Assembly: GCA_019096155.1 (NCBI GenBank)
Contig: JAHCVI010000001.1
Coordinates: 2,108,001 to 2,172,000 of the forward strand
Direction: 5' to 3'
Length of the DNA: 64,000 nucleotides
Source of the DNA: Staphylotrichum longicolle
Lineage: Eukaryota; Ascomycota; Sordariomycetes; Sordariales; Chaetomiaceae
How positions within the stretch are numbered: position 1 is the first letter of the stretch; each line of letters starts with the position of its first letter. The notes under the pieces are model-generated. The model saw nothing but the letters and a program-made list of their open reading frames with translations. It was not told the DNA's origin and made no database searches. The translations under genes were made by a program, and so were the position numbers. Positions 1-10,885 of the stretch are shown in pieces.

Positions 1-1180
1 AACCTGGACGGCAAACTCCCAAGAAGGGCCGTTGCCCGACTCGATAGCCTCCCAAAGGTCCTGGCGGTGAAAGTCGGGATTCTTGCCAGAAACTACCTGC
101 GCTTCCTCCCAGACCAGGCTGGCCTTGCCCTGGAGCGTCTTGAGATGAAACTTGACGAGCTTGGAGGAACCGTCATCCTTCACGAACCGGTAGGTGTTGA
201 CGCCAAAGCCATCCTGGCGATGTTAGCCAACCATGCTGGACAGGGGCATGCTCAAAGACTTACGATGTGACGGAAGCTACGGGGGATGCCAGACCCGGCC
301 ATGGCCCAGAAGAGAGTGTGTAGGGTGCTAGGCTGGGAGCTGAAAAAGTCCCATGCGGTATCGTGAGCAGTCGCAGCCTGGGGTATCTCATTGTCCGCGC
401 GCGGCTTGACCGAGTGGATAAGATCAGGGAACCGAATGGCATCCTGGATGAAGAAGACAGGAATGTTGTTTCCAACAATATCTGGGCATATTAGCTGAGG
501 TCTGGGCGGGAGCCGTCAGGAAACAGTGAGCACACATACCAAAGTTTCCTTCATCGGTGTAGCTAGCCTCGGTCAGTTTGTGTCTCCTTCCAGAAACAGA
601 CTTGAGACTTACAACCGCGTCGCGAAGCCGTGGACATCTCTCGCAGTATCTGCGCTCCCCCTGGACCCAGCCACGGTAGAGAAGCGGACAAATACCGGCG
701 TCTCCTTTCCAGTAGCGTTCAGAAACGAAGCCGCAGTGAGATTGCTCCAATCACCGTAGCTAGTGAAGGTGCCGTGAGCTCCAGCACCCCGGGCATGGAC
801 CGCTCTTTCGGGGACCTTTTGGTAGCACCACGTCAGCGTTCTGGGCTCATGCATGTCTCAAATGTCTCAGACATGGGGCGGCGGCTCTCTGTGCTCACTC
901 GTTCATGATCGAAATGCTGGATTTTTTGACGGAAGATAAAATCCTCAAGTAGCGTTGAACCCCTGATGCCCGCCTTCAAGCTGAACTGGTCTTCAATGGG
1001 CCCGCCGACATCAGATGTCATATACCCGTTGCTGTCGTCTACCTTGTACCTGTCAAGGAAATCCGGTGACTCGCCCTCACTGCGCTTTTCCAGCATAGCC
1101 GGGTCGGCAAAGGGACATGCGGCTTGGGACAGCCCTATGAGACCGCCCCAAGCGAGAAGGTTTGCAGCCGTAACGTGCAT
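1..1180 (-). CDS. cat-3: Secreted large-subunit catalase (5' part; gene runs off the left edge)
   Basis: Heme catalase that breaks hydrogen peroxide into water and oxygen, probably secreted or cell-wall bound. The start at 1180 gives a hydrophobic signal peptide ending in [10 protein letters not shown], like Neurospora CAT-3. An in-frame ATG at 1282 lies upstream of the TATA box and is unlikely to be used. Exons read 1180-899, 815-613, 562-540, 481-264 and 213-1. All four introns (50-83 nt) have GT...AG ends and restore conserved catalase text: [19 protein letters not shown] with the active-site His, [40 protein letters not shown], then [14 protein letters not shown]. The distal heme pocket is complete. 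The proximal Tyr and the flavodoxin-like C-terminal domain of this class lie outside the window. No frame break is seen. Confidence 0.93.
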
Positions 1181-1271
1181 CGTGGTGTCTCGACACTGGA
1201 CCGTATCGACCAGAACGAGAGATACGAATAAGCAGAGGGATATGAGAGAAAGGGAGCAGGCGAAGCTGCGT

Positions 1272-1279
1272 TTTATAAA
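1272..1279 (-). promoter_or_regulatory. TATA box of the catalase gene
   Basis: Read on the minus strand this is TATAAAAC, about 90 bp before the catalase start at 1180. The position is right for a core promoter and argues against the in-frame ATG at 1282. Assignment rests on motif and spacing only. Confidence 0.5.
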
Positions 1280-1280
1280 C

Positions 1281-3853
1281 AACGCTGGTTTCCTCGTATC
1301 GCCGAGCTCGAGCAGACACGACGGCCGAGGGTCGTTCTTATACTAGAGACACTAGGAACAGCCCTGCCAGAAACGTGGTGATCGACCAAGTTCTTCCACC
1401 AGCCGCAAGGCCCCATGTCCTTCCGAATATACGGTGACTGGCGGAGGTCCCGGCAGGCCCACGATATGCCGTGCAGGGGTGGCGGGGAAACACTCACCCA
1501 ACCAGTGTCAACAAGCCCGTGCAACCACATGACTGAATTGAAAGGGATGGCTCTTCAGAGACTGGCGGCCAGAGCGGTGTCAGTGCCATAGCCCACCTCT
1601 AGGCAGCGTCTAACCAGCCAGATACTGTCAGCAATCGGTCACAACTGAGCATCCGCGGTTAGCGAAGCATGTGCCAACGCTGCATTCCGAGTGGAAGAAC
1701 AGCAGATTCACCGACACATTGGCCCAATGTGTGCCCTGCTCACCGTTTGCGGATGGCAACGGTTGCTAACGAGGCTCATCACATCATCGCGCATGCTGGG
1801 ATACACGTTCCAACTTCCAAGTGCTGCACGGTTGGCACAGTCTCCACCCCAGATACTGTGGTATAAACGGTTCCCGGTTGTCCGGACATGGTCTCCGCCA
1901 TGGCCGGGATCATCGGTGAGTTCGTTGGATTCATCAGACGACCCTTTCCAGTGGTTGCGGGTCTGTGTGCGCGTGGCACGGAAGACCACGCTCTGTTCGA
2001 TGATCTTACCCAGGAGCAATGCGGGTGACCCACAAGGCCGGAGAGCCGCCGCCGCCTGCTATACAGGTTGCACAGCAGATAGGTGACAAGTAAACGGCTT
2101 TGGTCGCTGTGGGCTCTCGATTGCCCGACCGGTGCTGTTCGTCTCCAGAACGGCATCGTTTGCGAGGAACAGAAGGTTGTTTTCGGCATCGGCACATGGC
2201 ATGGCGGGTTGTGTGTGTGTAGATGCAACAGGCTTTGCACCCCTTAATCTGGCCGATATGGCGGATGCAGGGACCGGCGCCGTTACCAAAGGGCCAACTG
2301 CCGCCCTGCTAGCCAGGGTTGCATCGCATCGAGGTTGGAGGTTGAAGAGCCGGCGTGGAACCTGGTAAACACGCAGAAGGTCGTAGTGCCAGGCTTGGCT
2401 GTTGAATTCTTGCGGGCTCTGGGGTCCAGTTGCGTCAACCCGTTGGTGCCTTCCTGCTGGGGATCACGGGCGATGTTGAACTCGCCAGTGGGGAAGAAGG
2501 TGCGCAGGTTCCATCCGAAGTGGATGGAAAGTTCAAATCGAACGGTGGATCTGCACGGTAATGCAGTGTGCCGCTCTCTTTGCAGTCGAAAGGGGAAGGA
2601 TCGCCCGGTTTCTGGGCAATAGACCCCGGCGAGGCTTGCGTATGACTCTCTTTCCATGTTGGGAAAGAAGGTAAAGTTGATAGCCGGGCCCTGGCGAGGA
2701 GAAACCTGCCTTCGGCCGAGTGTGCAGGCGAAAGCATGGCGCCATCGTGAGAACTTGCCGCAACCTGGAAACCCATCTTGTCTGACACATATCATCCTTC
2801 CCATTGAAGGCATTCAGTGGTCCGCCGCCTCTGTCAGCACACATGACAACCGGACAGCTTTTTCGGCCTTCCTCATGACATTCCTACCGTTGGGACGGAG
2901 ATATCTCCAGGATCGGAGTCGGCAGAAAGCGATGCCAAGTCGCCGAGAAGGGCTTGTTTCCAAATACTCACTTCTCGGTCCCCATCACTTGGCTGGCTGC
3001 AGATGGGCGTCGCAACATGAGCTGACGAATCTGCCCGCTGCCACTGGAGCCGCAATATTTGCCTTGGCAATGCAGAGAAAAAGACAAATCACGCAGAGAC
3101 TGGGCCTCGACTGCGTCTTCGGACAAACACCTTCTGCCAAGGCTGGGATCTTCCCACGGCAGCGTTGGGTGAAGTTGGCAATCTTCGCAGTCTCAGGGCA
3201 GGGATGCAGGGAATCGCGATGTTTATCGGCGGCTTTTGAGAAACTCGCTAGACCATTTACCGTTAAGACTCCGGCTTGGCCCGCCCCGTCCCGGACGCCA
3301 TGAATCCGAATTCGAAGGGCACCCCCTAACCCTGCTCAAGCCCTGTTGAAGGCACAACGATGACTCGAAGGGGGGTTGGTTAACTTGGTTGGTGGAAGTC
3401 TGACTGAGTGTGTGCCAGGAACAGGGCCCTACGATAATTATAACACCATCACATCCCCCGCCTGCAGGACGCACATGCGCCGTGGTGATATGTTCCATCA
3501 TACGTCAAGTCGGATGTCTCCCGAGCCAATAATGTTGCTCGGATTTGACGGGTGATGCGAGCTTCTAACATTGCCTTCGCGCCAGAGCAACGTCAACACA
3601 GGAGCCGCCGGAGACGAATACCAAGAGCACAAAATATCTGAATCCATTTCCTATTGGGTGGACATGCCTTGCCATGGTCTATATATATGCACAATTGTGG
3701 GTATCAAAGCATGCAAACCCTCTCCGCGAAATCAGAACTCGGGGAAAAGCAAACTCCCAACCGATGCTAAGCCACCAAACCGCAGAAACCGTCCTCAACC
3801 AGGCCGTTGATGACATCCTCCTGCCTGACATATCTCACCGAACTGTACCTCGA
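1281..3853. other. Gene-free or unrecognised stretch between catalase and haspin
   Basis: No gene model could be built. Short minus-strand reading frames at about 1700-3070 have a coding look in places (for example around 2060-2290 and 2285-2810), but they are broken into different frames, have no good start, and match no family I know. An open plus-strand frame at 2656-3303 also resembles nothing. It may hold a decayed gene, a fast-evolving gene with several introns, or catalase regulatory sequence. Confidence 0.4.
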
Positions 3854-5725
3854 TCAAGCCCCATTGGCAGCTTGCCTTCTTGTCCTTCTCGCCGGTCTAC
3901 TTCTCCCATGTGACGTGCCACCTTCCGCGTTCGTCGCTTCAACAATCTCCGGCTCAGCATCTTGCTCACCCTCCTCACCCTCCTCACCCTCCCCGTCCTC
4001 CTCCTCCTCTCCATCCTCCCCATCCAACCGACTCCCCTCCAACCAACTCCTCTCCCCCTCCAGCCTGCTCCCCTCCCCCCAGACATCCACCAGCTGCCCC
4101 TCCGCCACCCACCCGGCCTCCACTGCGAACCTGACCACCTCCCCGGCGCTGGGGAAGCTCAGCACACCCCTCGGCTGCGCGGGTCCAGATGCCGCCGCAG
4201 CTCCCGCGTCGTCCTGAACCGCGCCACCTCGCTCTTGTCCTCCCCCGCGAAGTGCCGCACGAGATAGCCGTAGAGGTACGCCAGCCACAGGACGTTGGTG
4301 TACGGGTGGTACCCGCCACGAAATGGGTTCCCCGTCGCCGCAGAGGTCGGGTACGGCGCGGCGTGCTGCGAGGCGGGCAGGACGGCGCGCGGTCGGCGTG
4401 GATGAGAAAGGAGCGCATCTGCCGGTAGACGAGGCACTGCGGGGCGTGGTGGATTGGAAGAGGGAGAGGTCCTTTTCGAGGTCGTAGGCTACTACTTCTT
4501 CTTCGCCGTCATCTTCTCCTTCCTCTGGTGCTTTGGGGAGGCGGGGTAGGGGTTGGTGGCGCGGGAGAGGCCGTAGTCGAGGATGGTGATGTCGAGGCCG
4601 GAGAAGCCGAATTGGATTTGAGATGGGGAGGTGCTGGAGGGGGTAGGTTGGGGTTTCGGGGGGCGGACGCGGCGGATGCAGAGGTTTCCTTCGTGAAGAT
4701 CGCGGTGCTGGGATGTTCGTTAGCCTGAGGAGGGAGTGTGAGATCGGAGAGGGTGAACTAACCTCGAACTCGACCATGTCTTCGGCACGTGCCAGGGCAA
4801 GCGCCGTGTGCAGGAAAATATCCCACACCTCGCTGATGGAGGTCAACTCGAAGTCTTCCAGCGCCGTTCCCGCATCACCAAGCTCCACAACCAGAAACCG
4901 GGTCTCGTCCAGGTATCGGCTCGGCGAAGGGTAGTACTGCAGCCGGTCCGGGTCCTTGCGCTTCATACGGCGGTGGAATGCCTGATGCGTCTCGAGCAGG
5001 GCCTTGGTTGCTTTCCCTTTGACCACGTACTGCTCCTTGTACACGACAAATCCGGGGATGTCGGCGAGCCACTCGGAGATGTGAAGCTCGCCTCTCATGT
5101 CCTCCTCTGAGTGCGGCTCCTCGTCGACAAGTCCTGACCGCTCTTGCGCTTTGGTCTGCGGCTTGATGGGCGACTCCAGGCGGACAACCTTGATGATGGA
5201 TGTGCCATGTGCGTTGGTAATGCGGTAAACCTCAGCGTAGGAGGCTTCGGCAATCTTCTCGATGCGGTCGCCAGCAGGGCACACGTCGGCCCAGCTGAGG
5301 ATGCGCAGGTCGTCGTAGGAGGTGACCTCCTCTTCCTCCAGAGATGGTTCCTCGTCCTCACGGTCTTGTTGGCTGTGCTTCTGGGATATCTCGATGGGAC
5401 TAAACTTGCGCCTGGCCTCCCTTGGCGTGCCGGGGGATGAGGCATGGTCTGAGGTCCGCGCGTCGGGTATTTCCACTGCAACTGCTGTGTCATCGAGCTT
5501 GGTGGCTTCCAGCTGTGCTGCAATCTCGCTGATATCATCGACTGGAATAGTTTCCGCGTTCAATGCTAACTTCCGTGTGGGTTCCAGCTCCGGCTCCGGC
5601 TCCGGCTCCGGCTCTAGCTCCAGTTGAGACTTGACGGGTGTCCTGGGCAGTTGCGCAAAGAGCACCTCGGCCGTCTGCTTCCGGGTACTCTTGCCGTATT
5701 TTCGTACCGTTGCCGTCCGCGACAT
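3854..5725 (-). CDS. hrk1: Haspin-type histone H3 Thr3 kinase, reading frame broken by small indels
   Basis: Atypical mitotic kinase; haspins phosphorylate histone H3 Thr3 and help place the chromosomal passenger complex. Exon 1 (5725-4763) encodes a low-complexity N-terminus with an (EP)n run, then the N-lobe (RIEKIAEASYAEVYRI, lysine in SIIKVVRL). A 55-nt intron (4762-4708, donor GTTAGT) leads to exon 2 with the catalytic loop HRDLHEGN and LDYGLSRA in place of DFG. After that the conserved text jumps frame four times, near 4535-4550, 4448-4453, 4384-4392 and 4165-4172. Each jump fits one missing base, and haspin-like text resumes (YDLEKDLSLFQ, CLVYRQMRSF, YTNVLWLAYLYGYLVRH). The tail is acidic. 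Either the sequence has errors here or the gene is dead; I favour errors. Confidence 0.82.
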   Translation of the reverse strand: MSRTATVRKYGKSTRKQTAEVLFAQLPRTPVKSQLELEPEPEPEPELEPTRKLALNAETIPVDDISEIAAQLEATKLDDTAVAVEIPDARTSDHASSPGTPREARRKFSPIEISQKHSQQDREDEEPSLEEEEVTSYDDLRILSWADVCPAGDRIEKIAEASYAEVYRITNAHGTSIIKVVRLESPIKPQTKAQERSGLVDEEPHSEEDMRGELHISEWLADIPGFVVYKEQYVVKGKATKALLETHQAFHRRMKRKDPDRLQYYPSPSRYLDETRFLVVELGDAGTALEDFELTSISEVWDIFLHTALALARAEDMVEFEVSSPSPISHSLLRLTNIPAPRSSRRKPLHPPRPPPETPTYPLQHLPISNPIRLLRPRHHHPRLRPLPRHQPLPRLPKAPEEGEDDGEEEVVAYDLEKDLSLFQSTTPRSASSTGRCAPFSSTPTARRPARLAARRAVPDLCGDGEPISWRVPPVHQRPVAGVPLRLSRAALRGGGQERGGAVQDDAGAAAASGPAQPRGVLSFPSAGEVVRFAVEAGWVAEGQLVDVWGEGSRLEGERSWLEGSRLDGEDGEEEEDGEGEEGEEGEQDAEPEIVEATNAEGGTSHGRSRPARRTRRQAANGA

Positions 5726-6155
5726 ACTGCAGTCTTTTTGATGTTGCCCCCAGGAGCTGCGATATTATTTCAGATTTGACTGTCTTCCGGGTGTGCAGTC
5801 AGGTTCGACATGGAATGGTCATTCTGTGGTTGCATGCTGGCTAGACGCGCCCGCTTTCTATTCGCCAATGAGCGGTTGTCAGGGGCAACAGTACACAATG
5901 GGCCCACCCTGAGAATGATGCGCGACTTGCATCTCAACCGTACTTCTGAGAGAACTGAGGAGACAGGAGAAAAACGAGATTGAAAGAAACTGAAACGAGG
6001 TCATTTACACAAAACAATTAGTTTATACATATATGGGTTGTAAAATACACGCGTGCACCCCATATGCCACATCACAACGTCCGCGATGCCCCCAGCATCA
6101 ATCATGTCGGTGCTGTTCCAACCCCTTTCCAACTTTTTGTGCCCGATCCATAAGT
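5726..6155. other. Haspin promoter and 3' flank of the CCDC47-like gene
   Basis: 430 bp between the haspin start and the next stop codon. No reading frame or RNA gene is visible. It should hold the haspin promoter and the downstream gene's 3' UTR. Confidence 0.5.
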
Positions 6156-7675
6156 TTAGGCTCTCATGGTCTGCTTCTTCATGCCCCGCTTCATCTCCTT
6201 CTCCCGCTCCCGGTCGAGATACTTCTTCTGGGCCTTGGCGTCGAGGGCGTTGAGCTCCTGGTCCCGCTTGAGCTTCTTGGCCTTCTCACGCTCCAGGGCG
6301 CGCTCCTCGGCCTTGCTCTCCTCATCGGCCTTCTGGATCTGCTTGACGGTAGCCTCGCGCACAGCCTTGACCTTGCGAAGCACCTCGGGGCGGAAGTGGG
6401 CCACCTGCACCAGACGGTCCGTGAGGCGCAGGAAGTACTTGAAGATGGGCACGAGGTTGGTGTAGTCGTTGTTCGAGGGCAGGCGGTACTTGAGGAAGAT
6501 GCGCTTGCGAGGGTTGGTCTCGTTGAGGCTGTATTTGTCCGTTAGCACTTGGAAATAACGAAGAACAAAGAATCAAAAGGCTAAGCTTACGTCTTGGGCT
6601 TCTCGATAGGCTGGTCGGTAATGATCAGGTACTCGAGAAGATCCCCAGCAAGCTCGGCGGCCTTGATCAGCTCCGGAGTAAGCAGAGCGTCGGTGATCTC
6701 AGCGCTCTCGGTCATGACAGTCAGCCAGTTGGGCAGCTTGGCGTGGTCCTTGGTCACGGTGAGCGAGACGTCGTAGCGGTCGTCGCGAACCTCCTTCATG
6801 CGCTCCTTGTGGACCAGAGCCCACACAAAACCGTCAAAGGCGCTCTTGCCATCCTTGTTGCTGCGCAGTTCGGCGGCGCCAGGAAGACCGGGGACGGTGA
6901 GTGCCTCCTTGCCATCAAAGGGGTACAAAACAGCCTCGAGGATGTCCTGAGTCTGGGTGGCACTGTCGAAAAAGACGGAGAACAGGGTCTCGAAGAGCAC
7001 GGTGAGCGGGTTGAAGCGCTTCAGAAGCGTGAGCTTGACGTCGAGGAAGGCAACGTTGGCACGGCCGGTCGCATAGGTGGCGAACTCAAACAAGCTCTTC
7101 TCCTTGAGAAGGTTGTCGCCCTGCTGCGCGTTCGACTCGGCCAAGGCCTGCAGAAGCGCCTCGCCCTTCTTGTCCGACGCGCTGACGGGCACACCGGCGA
7201 AGCCGACCGAGGCAAACTCGGAAGTCAGGGGCGCCGTGTGTGCGCGAATCCACTTCTTAGCCTTCTTGCGATTCAAGCTGGCGCCAAAGAGATGGAGAAG
7301 CAGGACAACGGCCATGACCGAGAGGATGAGCCCCTCGGTCTTGAACTCGGACAAGCTGTGGCGCTCGTGGACATTGTACCATTTTGTGTAGGGCCGCAGG
7401 GTCTCGGACGCGCCAAAAGGGTTGGACGTCGTTGATGCCGACGTTCCCGGGATGGGTTCCGGAGATGGATCGGCGGCCTGGGAGAAGTCGGCGAAGTCTG
7501 CGACGATGCAGGGTCAGCCATCTTGCCTCCTTGGGCCAGCTTCCAGGGGGGCGATAGGGCAGTTGCGCAAAAGCACGGGACATTGAGCGCGCTTACCAGG
7601 ATCGCCGCCAGCCTGTGTCGGGTCAGGGCTGGCCGAGGACTTGCCGCCAAAGAGGTTGTTGAGCACGCTCGCCAT
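6156..7675 (-). CDS. CCDC47: CCDC47-like ER membrane protein (DUF1682 family)
   Basis: Fungal member of the CCDC47/PAT10 family; the animal protein helps insert multipass proteins at the ER translocon. Exons 7675-7597, 7497-6591 and 6528-6156 give 452 residues. Introns are 99 nt (donor GTAAGC, acceptor GCAG) and 62 nt (branch GCTAAC). The N-terminus is MASVLNNLFGGKSSASPDPT. One strong membrane segment (LILSVMAVVLLLHLFGASL) follows at about residue 80, then a long cytosolic domain, the conserved ITDQPIEKPKTLNETNPRKR block across the second intron, and a basic and acidic coiled coil (KADEESKAEERALEREKAKKL) ending in KKQTMRA. The reading frame is clean. Family assignment is firm; the role is taken from animal work. 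Confidence 0.88.
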
Positions 7676-8046
7676 GGTGCTTGTCGGCTGTGTCGTGCGT
7701 GGCTTGAGGAATTGTGAGACAGGGGCTCGAGAGAGAAGGCTCCTGCTCGAGAAAACCGGTCGAGCCAGTCCATTGGATTCGGCGGTCCGAGCTCCTTGGG
7801 GAAGAGGGTCCACATGGAGCGGGGAATTGGGGGATTACGACATGGAATACGACAGGGGTGCCTGCCTAGATCACACACGAGATCCGATAGAGGAGAACTT
7901 CGTTTTATTCAATGATAGAGATGTAGAGAACGAGAATACTGAGAAGTTGCCAAAATGATCAAAAAGCCCTGAGCGAAAGTGAAGATGAAAAGTAACCTTA
8001 AGGGTTTTTTTGACTGTGTTACCACTGAAATTTGCTTGGACCATGA
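7676..8046. other. Promoter of the CCDC47-like gene and 3' flank of ECM15
   Basis: 371 bp with no gene visible. It includes a T run near 8007-8013 that may belong to the ECM15 3' end. Confidence 0.45.
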
Positions 8047-8760
8047 TCAAGCTGACTCCCCATCCTTGGCGAGCAGCTCCTCAACTCGCTTCACCTTCTG
8101 TGCTGCTGACTGAGCTTTGTCGGTCCTGAGTGCGAGAGGACCTGGTCAGTTCCACGCTGTAAAAGGAAGTTAAAGAGCCCAGACTCAACGAGGGGCTGCT
8201 CACCGGGTGCCAACACGCATCGACGACTGGACTCTGACACAGCCCGTCTGGTGGACAAGTGCATGGGCTTGCCCAACAACTTTCATGACTTCGTCCCAGC
8301 TGCCTTCTATTGATGGTATATCCATTAGAATCAACGTCTTGGGGGTTGGAGGGGTGGGGGAAGGGTAGACATCAGACGAACCAACTGTGGTCCCGGCCGA
8401 GTGCATCGTGTAAGTGAGCCCGCTCGCCTTGAGCAACTTCTGAACCTCGGCCACCTCCTTTGCGACCGAGACGCTGCCAGTGCCGACCTGATGGGATGAA
8501 TCTGTCAACACATGCGTGGTCTGGAATGGTGCCAACACCTCTGGGCGGTAACTCACCGGGATGAGACAAAAGTCGACATAGCACCTGGCCGGTGTCGGGA
8601 TATGTGAGTAATCGGTGGGACTCATCTTGTGATCCTTCTGCGATGCGGACAATCTCCTGCGTGCCTGATTGTGTAAAACACTGGTAAACGCTGGATTAGA
8701 GGGCCTGGAGACACGAGTTAGCCTCAACAGGTGAGGTTGGCAAAGATATCGGGGAGTCAT
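8047..8760 (-). CDS. ECM15: ECM15/UPF0045 (MTH1187-like) protein, possible mitochondrial form
   Basis: Small ferredoxin-fold protein of the UPF0045 family (yeast Ecm15); bacterial relatives bind thiamine-type ligands. Exons are 8760-8557, 8487-8382, 8306-8204 and 8125-8047, with introns of 69, 75 and 78 nt. Spliced text contains the family signature VDFCLIP/VGTGSVSVAKEVAEVQ, TYTMHSAGTTV/EGSWDEVMKV and MRVGTR/TDKAQSAAQKVKRVEELL. The ATG at 8625 gives the usual family length (118 aa). The ATG at 8760 is in frame and adds 45 residues rich in Arg, Ser and Leu with almost no acidic residues, resembling a mitochondrial presequence. The second intron uses a weaker donor, GTTCGT, chosen because it keeps the conserved TTVEGSW. 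Confidence 0.87.
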
Positions 8761-9077
8761 CTTGTCCCGGATGTGCAGGAACAGAGGGGTATGCGGGAAT
8801 AGAGGCCGCGTGGGGCTGCTGTTACGACATGGAAGCGAGGCACGCACTCCACTTACTCCTCCAGGACATCAACAAAACATCAACTTCTCGAATCTGGACG
8901 ACGCACACAGCTTTGCCTCAAATCATTGCTATTCCATCTACACCGCAATCACTAATTCATCGACTATTGTTGCCACCATGTATCGTGTGTCCCTCGTTGA
9001 CACAAGAACCGCAGAGGAGGCCAAGACACTTTCACCGTGTCCCCCATCACAAATCCCTCCATAGATTCTCCCATGCA
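8761..9077. other. ECM15 promoter and 3' flank of the AT-hook membrane protein gene
   Basis: 317 bp with no gene visible. Confidence 0.45.
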
Positions 9078-10885
9078 TCATCGCGAGACACACTCAGCCC
9101 CGAAAACAGCCGCACTCCCCACTCCAAGTCCACCCAAAGCTGTTAGCCCCCAAGCAAGCGAGGCAGGCTCCCAGTCAAAGTCATCATCCGGCAGGATATC
9201 ACCCAGCCCCACATCCGCCCTAACTGCCGGGGAAGGCTCATATTCCGCATCCTCAAAGGCTTCTTCCTGCTCGGGCACAGGCTCGGGCTCAGGTTCAGGC
9301 TCCGGCTTTACCTTCCTTGGCCTCCCCCTCCGCTTCGGCGTCGGCTGCACCACTTCGTCCGTGACCGTCTCGTTGAAAACGGCCGTCCTGACAGGCCAAC
9401 CGCGCGCGCGTACAGTTCTGGTGCGCCCCGCGGCGGGGGCTGGCTCCTCCTCATCCTCTTGCTTCTGCTGCACGGATTGCTCCGTCTTTGTAGGTCCGCT
9501 CGACGCGTCATGAGATGACTTGAAAGTGCTAGAATACAGAGAGCGAACCATGTTGCCTAGGTCCAATGAGCGGACGGCTGCCCATAGGCCCAGGCTCAGC
9601 GCGCAGAGGAGGGCGTCTTTCCCGGCAGCGGCGACCGCGGGGTGGTCGGTTATGGAGCCGAGGACTTTCTCGACTGCTGTTGCGGTGCGCTCCCATTTGG
9701 ACCGTTTCTCAACGTCGAACGGGATTTTGATGCTGTGACGGTGCTTGTAAGAGCCCGGCAAATTGTAGAGTAGGGCGGAGACTGTGGTTTTCGCGTGGAG
9801 GAGGGCGCTCGCCGTAGATATGACGTTGAAAACCTTGGTGATGGCCGGGTACGCGTCGCGGGGGTCTGAGAGAACAGTGCCCCAAGAGACTGGGGCAATG
9901 GCGGGTAAGACCAACGGTGACAGGGTCAGAAGTTTGGACAAGAGAACTGCTGCTGGGAATGACGCCGTCCCTGCTGTGGAAGGGAGCCAGAGCGTAAGCA
10001 TGTAGTTGAGAATCAAAGGGACCATAAGCAATGGAAGCTTGGGAAACCAGTTGTGCGGCTTCTTTGGGAGCATTCGGTGGAAAACCCGGGCGATCCTGCT
10101 CATGTTAGTGTTGTTGCTGTTCATGGTGACTGAGTGGCATACCTAGTCTCCTGAGATGGGATCGGCGACGGGGTCTGGAGCAGGGCCACGTAGAAGAGAT
10201 TTTGGGCGAAGGACAGGCTGACTAGATGGGGCAACAGAGCATAGGCCCAGAGATGCGGGATTCTGCGGCGGCGCCCCTCAACAGCTAGCAGCGCCGTCCA
10301 TGATATCGTGGCAAGGTCGAGTTGCTGTCCCCACCACAGCCTTCGCGTCTTTTCGGCAACAATTTCCAGGGCATCGCGGTAGACCGAAGTGTCGCTCAGC
10401 CAGTGTCTAAGATGCAGTTCGACTTGGTGGGTTCCGTTTGTACTGGCTGGGCGTTTTCCGAACAAACTGAGTAGACTGTGCATGTTAGACCGACTTCTCG
10501 GGAAGGAGGAAAGAAGACGCACGATTCTGGAACTTGAATTCCCCTTTCGGAGGCCCACACCTTGTAGGAGAGAGCCAAATACTCAAACCCAGAGGTGACA
10601 GCAAACGCCAGCCCGAGGGCTGCTAAACTTCCAAAGGCAGTGGTGAGTTTGGCACGTTCGGCGGAGCGCTGGCGCGTGTCCTGAGCCGGTCCCAATGCCT
10701 TATGTGATCTGTAAAGGCTCCGGCCGACGGTGTATGACGCGTATGTAGCTGTGGCAACGCGCAAGAGAGCCAAAGCCAAAGGCAGATACCTATGGACACG
10801 CGTCAGCTTCTTGCGCCGGAAAATGCCCAGCACCACTGTCCAGAGGAACACACCTTGGCTCGTACTCGAATTCCACTGGCGCCAT
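9078..10885 (-). CDS. Polytopic membrane protein with C-terminal AT-hook motif, function unknown
   Basis: I do not recognise a named family. Exons 10885-10854, 10789-10523, 10466-10143 and 10095-9078 give 546 residues; introns are 64, 56 and 47 nt. The N-terminal half has about six hydrophobic segments (for example YLPLALALLRVATATYASYT, LAALGLAFAVTSGFEYLAL, LLPHLVSLSFAQNLFYVALL, LLMVPLILNYMLTLWLP). The C-terminal third is hydrophilic: an acidic Gln/Glu stretch, then TPKRRGRPRKVKP, a textbook AT-hook core with RGRPRK, then (EP)n. The last residues (LAWGLTALGGLGVGSAAVFG) form one more hydrophobic segment. The third-exon acceptor choice is the least certain splice. One possibility is an inner nuclear membrane protein that touches chromatin; the motif may also be chance basic sequence. 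Confidence 0.75.

Noticed and set aside
3854..5725. Haspin as a certain pseudogene
   Set aside because: All breaks look like single missing bases with conserved text on both sides, and similar breaks occur in other genes, so sequence error is the simpler reading.
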